A DNA stretch of 6,578 nucleotides, from NCBI GenBank assembly GCA_014383605.1, contig JACNHM010000169.1:1-6578 (forward strand), written 5' to 3'. The notes under the pieces were generated by a model that saw only the letters and a list, made by a program, of their open reading frames with translations, searched no databases and was not told where the DNA came from. Shown here in pieces: positions 1 through 5,509 of this stretch (position 1 is its first letter; each line of letters begins with the position of its first letter). Source of the DNA: Chloroflexota bacterium. GTDB lineage: Bacteria; Chloroflexota; Anaerolineae; UBA3071. A program made the translations under genes and the position numbers.

Positions 1-25
1 ACTTGTGGCTTAAGCTCTGAGAGCC

Positions 26-81
26 TTCTCGGAGAACCGCAGAGCCGGCACCTTGCGGCTGGGAGCCGCCTCTGCCGGCTT
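26..81 (+). repeat. Intergenic repeat, copy 1
   Basis: Shares with copy 2 (2977-3062) a small TTCT..AGAA palindrome, then AGAGCCG[G/A]CACC (41-52), then the 25-base block GGCTGGGA[G/T]CCGCC... (57-81), which matches 22 of 25 bases of 3038-3062. Both copies can fold. Lengths differ because copy 2 has 29 bases between the two conserved blocks where copy 1 has 4. It looks like a dispersed structured intergenic element. Confidence 0.6.
43..80 (+). repeat. Two-tier hairpin in the leader of the first glycosyltransferase gene
   Basis: AGCCGGCA (43-50) pairs with TGCCGGCT (73-80), and inside it GCGGCT (55-60) pairs with AGCCGC (64-69) around a GGG loop, giving 14 pairs with a small internal loop. 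It ends 18 bases before the GGAGG ribosome site at 99-103. There is no T-run, so it is not a typical terminator; mRNA stabilisation, attenuation or a repeat element are possible. Much of it recurs downstream of the second glycosyltransferase gene. Confidence 0.7.
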
Positions 82-98
82 TGCGAGCAGGCTCTACT

Positions 99-103
99 GG
101 AGG
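99..103 (+). promoter_or_regulatory. Ribosome binding site deciding the start of the first glycosyltransferase
   Basis: GGAGG lies 5 bases before the ATA at 109, exactly where the conserved N-terminus of this family begins. It argues that translation starts here and not at the GTG at 202. Confidence 0.55.
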
Positions 104-108
104 ACAAC

Positions 109-1611
109 ATACACATCGCCTTTCTCAACCCCCAAGGCAACTTCGACCCCCAGGACAGCTACTGGACGGCGCATCCCGACTTCGGCGGGCAGCTCGTCTA
201 TGTGAAGCAGGTGGCGCTGGCCATGGCCGAGCTGGGCCACGGCGTGGACATCCTGACGCGGCAGATCATTGACCCCGGCTGGCCGGAGTTCGCCGCGCCG
301 TTCGACGCCTATCCGAATGCACCCGGCGTGCGCATCGTGCGGCTGCCAGCCGGCCCCGATCATTTCCTGCGCAAGGAGGACCTGTGGCCGCACCTGGTGC
401 GGGACTGGGTGGTCAGCATCCTGGCCTTCTACCGGAAAGAAGGCCGCCTGCCCGACGCCATGACCGCGCACTACGGCGACGGCGGGTTGTGTGGCGTGCT
501 CATCGAAGCGCAAACCGGCGTGCCCTTCACCTTCACCGCCCATTCCCTGGGCGCGCAGAAAATGGACAAGCTGCACGTCACACCGCAGAACCTGGCGGAG
601 ATGGACGAGCACTATCGCTTCGGGCGGCGGCTGCTGGCCGAGCGGTTGAGCATGAACCGCTCGGCGGTCAACGTCACCAGCACGGCGCAGGAGCGCTTCG
701 AGCAGTACAGCCATCGGGCCTACGAGGACGCTGTGGATGCGGCGGACGACCGCCGCTTCGCCGTCGTCCCGCCGGGCGTCAACCTGTCCATCTTCGATGC
801 GACCTCCCGTTTTGAGGACGAAGAGGCCGTCGCCCGGCGCGTGCAGGAGCGGCTGGCGCGGGACATTGACGAGCAGCGGCTGGACCTGCCAGCCGTCGTG
901 GCCTCCAGCCGGCTCGACCCCAAGAAGAACCACCTGGGGTTGGTGCAGGCCTTGGCCCAGAGCAGGACGCTGCAGGAGCGGGCCAACCTGCTCATCATCA
1001 CCGGCGCCCTGGACGACCCGCTGCGCGAGGATGCCGGCGCCAATCCAGGCGAGCGGGAGGTGCTGGCCCAGATTCGGCAGGTGGTGCGAGATAATGACCT
1101 GTGGGGCAAGATCAGCGCCTTTGCCCTGCCGGGCCAGCCGTTGCTGGCCGCTGCCTACCGCCTCCTGGCGCAGCGCGGCTCGGTCTTCGCTTTGACGGCG
1201 CACTACGAGCCCTTCGGCCTGGCCCCGCTGGAAGCGGCGGCGGCCGGCCTGCCGCTGGTCGTCACCCGCAACGGCGGCCCCAGCGAGAGCTTGCGGGAAG
1301 GCGACCGGGAGTACGGCGTGCTGGTTGATCCCGCCGATCCCGCCGACATCGCCGGCGGGCTGGAGCGGCTGCTCGGCGACGCCCAGGCGTGGCAGGAGTT
1401 TGCGCGGCGCGGCCGGCAGCGCGTGCTCGACCGCTACACCTGGGAGCGCACCGCCGCGGGCTACCTGCGTTTGATCGAGCAGATCGTGGCCCATCCCGAG
1501 GTGCGCCGCCCCCATGAGCGCTTGCCCATTCACCCGTACTTTGGCAATCCGCAGCCGGAGACCGACGTCTCTCTCGCTGAGCTAGCGCGTCTTTACCTCG
1601 GCCATGCCTGA
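109..1611 (+). CDS. Sucrose-phosphate-synthase-type GT-B glycosyltransferase (GT4-like), apparent ATA start
   Basis: Retaining GT-B glycosyltransferase of the sucrose-phosphate synthase/sucrose synthase group, expected to move glucose (or another hexose) from a nucleotide sugar to a ketose or ketose phosphate in the cytoplasm. With the start at 109 it has 500 codons, about the size of stand-alone bacterial SPS enzymes that lack the phosphatase domain. Visible motifs: N-terminal IAFLNPQGNFD and the donor-side glycine loop GGQLVYV (residues 26-32), SPS-type KEDLWPH (89-95), HYGDGG (121-126), AHSLG (144-148), phosphate-binding SRLDPKKN (267-274), the EX7E motif EPFGLAPLE (E367/E375) and NGGP (388-391). 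A GTG at 202 is the first standard start codon, but starting there deletes the conserved first strand and glycine loop. The frame is open to the window edge without ATG, GTG or TTG; CTG at 97 is a second option. GGAGG at 99-103 lies 5 bases before ATA 109. Its last codons overlap the next gene. The family call is firm; the substrate is inferred. Confidence 0.88.
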   Translation: MHIAFLNPQGNFDPQDSYWTAHPDFGGQLVYVKQVALAMAELGHGVDILTRQIIDPGWPEFAAPFDAYPNAPGVRIVRLPAGPDHFLRKEDLWPHLVRDWVVSILAFYRKEGRLPDAMTAHYGDGGLCGVLIEAQTGVPFTFTAHSLGAQKMDKLHVTPQNLAEMDEHYRFGRRLLAERLSMNRSAVNVTSTAQERFEQYSHRAYEDAVDAADDRRFAVVPPGVNLSIFDATSRFEDEEAVARRVQERLARDIDEQRLDLPAVVASSRLDPKKNHLGLVQALAQSRTLQERANLLIITGALDDPLREDAGANPGEREVLAQIRQVVRDNDLWGKISAFALPGQPLLAAAYRLLAQRGSVFALTAHYEPFGLAPLEAAAAGLPLVVTRNGGPSESLREGDREYGVLVDPADPADIAGGLERLLGDAQAWQEFARRGRQRVLDRYTWERTAAGYLRLIEQIVAHPEVRRPHERLPIHPYFGNPQPETDVSLAELARLYLGHA

Positions 1612-2998
1612 TACACCCATCGATTCCACGCACAAGCACGAAGCGTTTCTCGCCTCCCGTCGGCCACACGTGCTGATGATCACCAATCACGGCCTGCATG
1701 AGTGGCAGATCGTCCCCGGCCTGCCGGACACGGGCGGGCAGAACGTCTATGTAAACCACTTCAGCGAGGCCTTGGCCCAACTTGGCTTCAAGATCACCAT
1801 CGTCAATCGCGGTGGCTATGCGCATCCGCTGACGGGCGAGCGGCGGAGAGGGCTTCGCTACAAAGACGGACAGCAGCGGATCCTGTATCTGGAAGATGGC
1901 ATCAGCGAATTCGTCCGCAAGGAGGACATGCACGAGCGCATCCCTCGCCTGGTCGAGGCACTGGAGGGATTCTTCGGTACCGAAGGAACGACCGCAGACG
2001 TGATCCTTTCCCACTACTGGGACGGGGCCGAGGTGGGTGTTCTGTACAACCGGACGCTGCCGGGGCGGGTGAAGCACATCTGGATTCCTCATTCGCTGGG
2101 GACCATCAAGAAGCGCAACGTCTCGCCAGATCAATGGGCCAGCCTGCGCATGGCTGAACGCATAGCCACCGAGAAGAGCCTGCTGGCAGACCTGGATGGC
2201 GTTGCCGCCACATCATCTATCGTGCGTCAGGCGCTGCGAGAGGATTACGGATACACGGGGCCGATACCGTTTCTGTCGCCGGGTATTGACACGGGTCGGT
2301 ACTACCCGCGGCAGGTCTCAGACAAAGACGGCATCTGGGATTTCCTGAGCCAGCGGACCGGTCTGTCGCCGCAGGAGGTGCGCCGGCGCAAGATCATCAC
2401 GGAAATCAGCCGCACAGACACCACCAAACGCAAGGACGTGCTGATCAAAGCCTTCGCCATCGTCCAGCAGCGGGTTCCCGACAGCCTGTTGGTGGTTTCC
2501 ATAGATGACAGTAAGAAGGACCTGGCCAGAGAGCTCAGAGGGTTGATCCGCTCACTCGATCTGCGGGGCCAGGTCGCCGTGGTAGGTTCCATCTGGGATA
2601 TGCTGCCAACCCTCTACGCAGTGACCGGCGTGTACTGTACCCCTTCTGTGATGGAGGGGTTCGGCATGTCGGCGCAGGAGGCTGCGGCCACCTCCGTCCC
2701 CGTTGTGGCCAGCCATCTGGTGCCTTTTGTGACCGAATACCTGCTGGGCGAGGAAGTCGAGACTATTCACTTCGAACAGAGCGAACCGCCCCTGAAGCGG
2801 GGGGCGGGCGCAGTCGTTGTCCGGGCAGACGACGTGAATGGATTCGCCCATGCCCTGGAGATGTTGCTGACCGACGATGATCTGCGGAAAGAGATGGGGC
2901 GAAGTGCCTACCGCATCACCATTCCCCACTTCACCTGGCGCAACATGGTGATCGCTTTTCTTGCTGAGATCGGCGTGAGTTCTTATCAGAACTCGTAG
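1604..2998 (+). CDS. Second SPS/sucrose-synthase-like GT-B glycosyltransferase
   Basis: A 464-residue GT-B glycosyltransferase related to, but strongly diverged from, the one just upstream. Motifs: PDTGGQNVYVN (41-51), the glycine loop plus helix typical of sucrose synthase/SPS-like enzymes; FVRKEDM (103-109), matching the KED motif of its partner; HYWDG (137-141); IPHSLG (161-166); ISRTDTTKRKD (268-278), the phosphate-binding R/K region; and EGFGMSAQE (E351/E359), the EX7E motif. Where its partner has NGGP after EX7E, this protein reads ASHLVPF (369-375), suggesting a different donor or acceptor. No signal peptide or membrane segment is seen, so it is probably cytosolic. The ATG lies 8 bases inside the upstream gene's end, and no good ribosome site precedes it, so translational coupling is likely. 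It could be a second enzyme with its own specificity or part of a heteromeric enzyme; the sequence does not decide. The family assignment is strong and the substrate is unknown. Confidence 0.88.
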   Translation: MPDTPIDSTHKHEAFLASRRPHVLMITNHGLHEWQIVPGLPDTGGQNVYVNHFSEALAQLGFKITIVNRGGYAHPLTGERRRGLRYKDGQQRILYLEDGISEFVRKEDMHERIPRLVEALEGFFGTEGTTADVILSHYWDGAEVGVLYNRTLPGRVKHIWIPHSLGTIKKRNVSPDQWASLRMAERIATEKSLLADLDGVAATSSIVRQALREDYGYTGPIPFLSPGIDTGRYYPRQVSDKDGIWDFLSQRTGLSPQEVRRRKIITEISRTDTTKRKDVLIKAFAIVQQRVPDSLLVVSIDDSKKDLARELRGLIRSLDLRGQVAVVGSIWDMLPTLYAVTGVYCTPSVMEGFGMSAQEAAATSVPVVASHLVPFVTEYLLGEEVETIHFEQSEPPLKRGAGAVVVRADDVNGFAHALEMLLTDDDLRKEMGRSAYRITIPHFTWRNMVIAFLAEIGVSSYQNS

Positions 2999-3062
2999 AG
3001 CCGACACCCCAGGTGGCCCTTCGGCCCCCTCAGGACAGGCTGGGATCCGCCCCTGCAGGCTT
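2977..3062 (+). repeat. Intergenic repeat, copy 2
   Basis: Diverged copy of the element at 26-81. It starts with a perfect 7-bp hairpin, GAGTTCT/AGAACTC (2977-2983, 2988-2994), that overlaps the last codons of the second glycosyltransferase. It continues through AGAGCCGACACC (2997-3008), a GGCC-CTTC-GGCC stem (3015-3026) and the 25-base conserved block 3038-3062. The block sits inside a further stem, 3034-3040 with 3059-3065. It lacks a T-run. Confidence 0.6.
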
Positions 3063-3092
3063 GTCAGACACATTCTGGGTTCTGGCAACACC

Positions 3093-3098
3093 GGAGAG
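3093..3098 (+). promoter_or_regulatory. Ribosome binding site of the GalT-like gene
   Basis: GGAGAG is placed 7 bases before ATG 3106 and supports that start over the in-frame GTG at 3013. Confidence 0.6.
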
Positions 3099-3105
3099 CA
3101 TACGC

Positions 3106-4215
3106 ATGAGCCAGCAGATTGACCGGGAGACGCTTGCTCAGATACTCCAGGCACAGAACGTCGAGGGATTGCCCTTTTCCGAGCTCCTCCGGCTGTTTCG
3201 GGAAGAAGGGGAGACAAAGGACTTCCTACCGGATGGCGCCTTTCAGGTTGATCCCCGAAACGGGGATCAGATTCTGTTCAACTCTTCCCGCGCCCGCCGG
3301 CCCCACGATAACCTGCCGACGCCGTCAGCCGTCCCCGAAGCATCCCTGGCGTGCCCCGTCTGCCAGGGTCACACCACTGGTGTGATTGACGTCGCCGACC
3401 TGAGCGAAGGCTTCACCTTCATCAACAAGAACCTCTATCCCATCCTGTACCCGTGGGAAGTTGACCGAGAGCCAGAGGAGCGGCACATGGCCCACGGTCT
3501 CCATTTCCTCCAGTGGACGTCCTCCTTGCACGACAGGGACTGGCACAACATGCCCCTCACCGATCGCATTGTCGTCATGCAGCGGCTTGCGGCCCTGGAA
3601 GGGAGGCTTCTCCGGGACGCCGGAGAGTTTCTGCCCCTCTGCGAACCCCACGGGAATGGGACTGGCGATCACGCTTTCGTGTTGATCATCAAGAACTATG
3701 GCCGCCTCGTCGGCGGTTCCCTTGCCCATGGTCATCAGCAGATCGCGCTCAGCAATATCATGCCCAGGCGGTTTCTTGACAACCAGCGCTTCGAAAAGGA
3801 TCGAGGGGAGACCTTCTGCGCCTATCTGCTGCGCGAGAACCCTGCCGAGTTGCTCATTCGGGACTACGGGCCGGCGGTGCTCTCGGTGCCCTACTTCATG
3901 CGGCGGCCATACGACATGATGCTCCTCGTCAGAGATAGCGGCAAGAAGCACTTGCACGAACTGACCGAGGCCGAGATCGCGGCGGTCGCTGAGGGCTGGC
4001 ACGATGCCATCCGGGCCATTCGCTCGGTCATGCCGCAGATCGACAAGGAGATCGCCTACAACGTGATCACGCATAACGGACCTGGCGCCGGCCTGTACTT
4101 TGAATTCCTCCCCTACACCCAGGAAAGCGGCGGCTTCGAGCAGCTTGGCCTCTTCATCTGCCAGGGTAATCCGAAGGACGCCGCTGCCCGCATACGCGAA
4201 CATCTGGAGCGGTAG
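3106..4215 (+). CDS. GalT-like (HIT superfamily) nucleotidylyltransferase or NDP-sugar phosphorylase
   Basis: A 369-residue protein resembling galactose-1-phosphate uridylyltransferase and related HIT-superfamily phosphorylases or nucleotidylyltransferases (possibly the DUF4922-type branch). Key features: CPVC (83-86), a likely zinc Cys pair; FINKNLYP (105-112), like the GalT F-x-N-K-x-x-P stretch; GGSLAHGHQQ (203-212), carrying the H-x-H-x-Q active site in which the second His (H210) should be the nucleotidylated nucleophile; and a C-terminal FEFLP...GGFE segment (332-345) matching the GalT C-terminal half. Expected chemistry is exchange between a nucleotide sugar and a sugar-1-phosphate, or phosphorolysis to sugar-1-phosphate. 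The ATG at 3106 is preceded by GGAGAG at 3093-3098. A GTG at 3013 is in frame, but it lies inside the intergenic repeat, lacks a ribosome site and would add 31 unconserved-looking residues. No galK, galE or galM is nearby, so classical Leloir galactose use is not supported; a link to the flanking glycosyltransferases and kinase is inferred. Confidence 0.8.
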   Translation: MSQQIDRETLAQILQAQNVEGLPFSELLRLFREEGETKDFLPDGAFQVDPRNGDQILFNSSRARRPHDNLPTPSAVPEASLACPVCQGHTTGVIDVADLSEGFTFINKNLYPILYPWEVDREPEERHMAHGLHFLQWTSSLHDRDWHNMPLTDRIVVMQRLAALEGRLLRDAGEFLPLCEPHGNGTGDHAFVLIIKNYGRLVGGSLAHGHQQIALSNIMPRRFLDNQRFEKDRGETFCAYLLRENPAELLIRDYGPAVLSVPYFMRRPYDMMLLVRDSGKKHLHELTEAEIAAVAEGWHDAIRAIRSVMPQIDKEIAYNVITHNGPGAGLYFEFLPYTQESGGFEQLGLFICQGNPKDAAARIREHLER

Positions 4216-4228
4216 TGTAGGATGCCAT

Positions 4229-4290
4229 CGGGTCTCATGACCCGGCGGCTGACCGGCCGAGAGACCGGCCAGGAACCTTGGTTCTTCTGG
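4229..4290 (+). repeat. Cluster of three palindromic elements between the GalT-like and kinase genes
   Basis: Within 62 bases there is a perfect 6-bp hairpin CGGGTC-TCAT-GACCCG (4229-4244). Next comes an 8-base direct repeat GACCGGCC separated by GAGA (4251-4258 and 4263-4270). Last is a stem CCAGGAAC/GTTC-TT-CTGG around CTTG (4269-4290) with a 2-base bulge. None is followed by a T-run. The cluster could be a transcript-processing or stabilising region, an operator or an attenuator; no function can be assigned. Confidence 0.5.
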
Positions 4291-4303
4291 CCCAAACCTG
4301 TAC

Positions 4304-4310
4304 AGGACGG
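4304..4310 (+). promoter_or_regulatory. Ribosome binding site of the PfkB kinase gene
   Basis: AGGACGG, an imperfect Shine-Dalgarno match, sits 6 bases before the GTG start at 4317. Confidence 0.45.
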
Positions 4311-4316
4311 TGACAC

Positions 4317-5282
4317 GTGCATATCCCTGCTGGAGACTTAGACCTTCTGGCCATTGGCGAGACATTGATTGACTTCATCTCCATCGAGGAGACGGAGCGG
4401 TTGCGCAATGCCTGCACCTTCCGCAAATACCAGGGCGGATCGCCGGCCAACATTGCCGTGTACGTGGCCAAGCTCGGCGGCAGGTCGGCCGTCGTGTCCA
4501 AGACCGGCATCGGAGCCTTCGGCCAATTCCTCAAGTCGGAGCTGCGGCGGTCGGGCGTACTGACCGACTACCTGGTGATGGATCATCGCGTGCACACCAC
4601 CGTCATCTTCATCTCCCGCACCGCGGGCACCGCCGACTTCGAAGCCTTCCGGAACGGCGATTACCATCTCGAGCCCAGGGAGGTTGAAGAAGAAGCGGTC
4701 AAGCGGGCCAAAGTTGTCCATGCCTCCACCTTTTCGCTCTCCCGTGAACCTTGCCGCTCGGCGGTGCAGGAGACCTTTCAACTGGCGCGGGAGCAGGGCA
4801 AGATCATCTCACTGGACCCCAACTACAGCCCTGCGATCTGGCCGGACACCCAAGAGGCCAAGGCCGTGCTGCGCCGCATGATGGGCTATGCGGACATCAC
4901 CAAACCCTCGCTGGATGACGCCACGCGTCTCTTCGGCGCCGGCAAGACACCGGTGGAGTACATCGAGTGCTATCACGAGATGGGGCCGAGGGTCGTCGTC
5001 TTCACTATGGGGGCCAAGGGCATACTTCTCTCCGAGGAAGGCAAGATCACGCGCATCCCGGCCCGGCCTGTCGAAGTCGTGGATGCCACCGGCGCGGGCG
5101 ATTCCTTCTGGGCTGGCTTTCTGACTGCCCTGCTCGACGGACACCCGCTGTGGCGCTGCGCGCTGTTCGCCCGTGAGATCGTCGAGCGCAAGCTGGCCAT
5201 CGTTGGCCCGTTGCCGGGCACCATTGATCGCCGGGAAGTGTATGCCACGATAGACGAACTGGAGATCGAAGAAACGGTCTGA
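4317..5282 (+). CDS. PfkB-family sugar kinase (fructokinase-like)
   Basis: A 321-residue ribokinase/PfkB-family kinase, which uses ATP to phosphorylate a free sugar or sugar-like substrate. It shows LLAIGETLIDF (10-20) at the first strand, the first PfkB signature around YQGGSPANIAVYVAKLGG (38-55), DPNYSPAIWPD (168-178), which is typical of fructokinases and 2-keto-3-deoxygluconate kinases, TMGAKG (230-235), and the second signature VVDATGAGDSFWAGF (254-268) with the catalytic Asp at 262 and the GAG anion hole. It starts at GTG; AGGACGG at 4304-4310 gives a reasonable ribosome site, and no better in-frame start keeps the first motif. Located after the two SPS-like glycosyltransferases, a fructokinase role (fructose to fructose-6-phosphate, feeding or draining sucrose) fits best. 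A KDG kinase or other ketose kinase remains possible. It is probably cotranscribed with the GalT-like gene, 101 bases upstream. Confidence 0.87.
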   Translation: MHIPAGDLDLLAIGETLIDFISIEETERLRNACTFRKYQGGSPANIAVYVAKLGGRSAVVSKTGIGAFGQFLKSELRRSGVLTDYLVMDHRVHTTVIFISRTAGTADFEAFRNGDYHLEPREVEEEAVKRAKVVHASTFSLSREPCRSAVQETFQLAREQGKIISLDPNYSPAIWPDTQEAKAVLRRMMGYADITKPSLDDATRLFGAGKTPVEYIECYHEMGPRVVVFTMGAKGILLSEEGKITRIPARPVEVVDATGAGDSFWAGFLTALLDGHPLWRCALFAREIVERKLAIVGPLPGTIDRREVYATIDELEIEETV

Positions 5283-5306
5283 GCCATAGCGGGCGACCAT
5301 CTGACT

Positions 5307-5334
5307 TTGGGTTTTCGCCGATTTGTGGTAAGAT
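5307..5334 (+). promoter_or_regulatory. Weak candidate promoter before the lipoprotein gene
   Basis: TTGGGT (5307-5312) and TAAGAT (5329-5334) with a 16-base spacer resemble sigma-70 -35 and -10 boxes (about 3/6 and 4/6 matches). It lies in the locally AT-richer stretch after the kinase stop. This fits an independently transcribed transporter operon with a long leader, but the match is weak. Confidence 0.22.
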
Positions 5335-5387
5335 AGGATATGTACGTTGTGGTTTCCGTCGTTCTTGCCGAAGCTTGAGCAGAGGGG

Positions 5388-5398
5388 AAGGAGGTGAT
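5388..5398 (+). promoter_or_regulatory. Near-complete anti-Shine-Dalgarno match far upstream of the lipoprotein start
   Basis: AAGGAGGTGAT is an 11-base perfect complement of the conserved 16S rRNA 3' end, over 110 bases before the ATG at 5510. It would serve the short leader ORF at 5397, or act as a ribosome standby or stabilising site. Confidence 0.5.
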
Positions 5399-5492
5399 GT
5401 GCAAAGAGGATACGTGTGTAACCGGTGGCGCGCCTTGGGCGCGCCGGTTGATTCTTGGGCACAAAGAAGTGGCCCCACAGACAAAAACCTGA
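5397..5492 (+). CDS. Possible 31-codon leader ORF upstream of the sugar-binding lipoprotein
   Basis: An ATG at 5397 opens a 31-codon frame ending at TGA 5490-5492, just before the ribosome site of the lipoprotein gene. It is immediately preceded by an 11-base stretch (5388-5398) complementary to the conserved 3' end of 16S rRNA. However, the core GGAGG sits only 2 bases before this ATG, which is tighter than usual. The coding region runs through the GC hairpin at 5420-5449, so ribosome movement would disrupt that stem. The peptide (beginning MCKEDTCVTGG) matches no family I recognise. It may be a regulatory leader peptide or simply chance; codon content does not decide it. Confidence 0.25.
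   Translation: MCKEDTCVTGGAPWARRLILGHKEVAPQTKT
5420..5449 (+). promoter_or_regulatory. Strong GC hairpin in the lipoprotein gene leader
   Basis: Two GGCGCGCC blocks (5427-5434 and 5438-5445) flank a TTG loop, and AACC (5420-5423) pairs with GGTT (5446-5449), leaving a 3-base bulge on the left arm. The 12-bp stem would be very stable. Only a mixed GATTCTTGG sequence follows, so classic intrinsic termination is doubtful; an attenuator, 5' stabiliser or translation-linked switch is more likely. Confidence 0.6.
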
Positions 5493-5500
5493 GGAAGGAG
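5493..5500 (+). promoter_or_regulatory. Ribosome binding site of the sugar-binding lipoprotein
   Basis: GGAAGGAG followed by an A-rich 9-base spacer leads to ATG 5510, a strong initiation region for a protein normally made in large amounts. It directly follows the stop codon of the possible leader ORF. Confidence 0.7.
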
Positions 5501-5509
5501 AAAAAACAA

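Noticed and set aside
1..20. Tail of an upstream gene at the left edge
   Set aside because: Stops at 11-13 and 18-20 could end such a gene, but only three to five codons are visible, too few to support it.
94..1533. Long antisense open frame opposite the first glycosyltransferase
   Set aside because: It mirrors a GC-rich real gene, shows no recognisable domain, and is low-complexity in character.
202..1611. Start of the first glycosyltransferase at GTG 202
   Set aside because: It would remove the first strand and glycine loop conserved in this family, although the frame continues upstream with matching sequence.
3013..3105. Upstream in-frame GTG start for the GalT-like gene
   Set aside because: No ribosome site precedes it, the added 31 residues come from the structured intergenic repeat, and ATG 3106 has a good ribosome site.
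3325..4365. Long antisense open frame opposite the GalT-like gene
   Set aside because: The + strand has clear catalytic motifs; the antisense product has none and runs across the spacer.
5420..5460. Intrinsic terminator after the kinase gene
   Set aside because: The stem is strong, but the following bases are mixed, with no T-run, and it sits 138 bases past the stop within the next gene's leader.
5399..5509. N-terminal extension of the lipoprotein from an in-frame GTG at 5399
   Set aside because: It is open and lies 4 bases after AAGGAGG, but it would place 37 mostly polar and charged residues ahead of the signal peptide; ATG 5510 has its own strong site.
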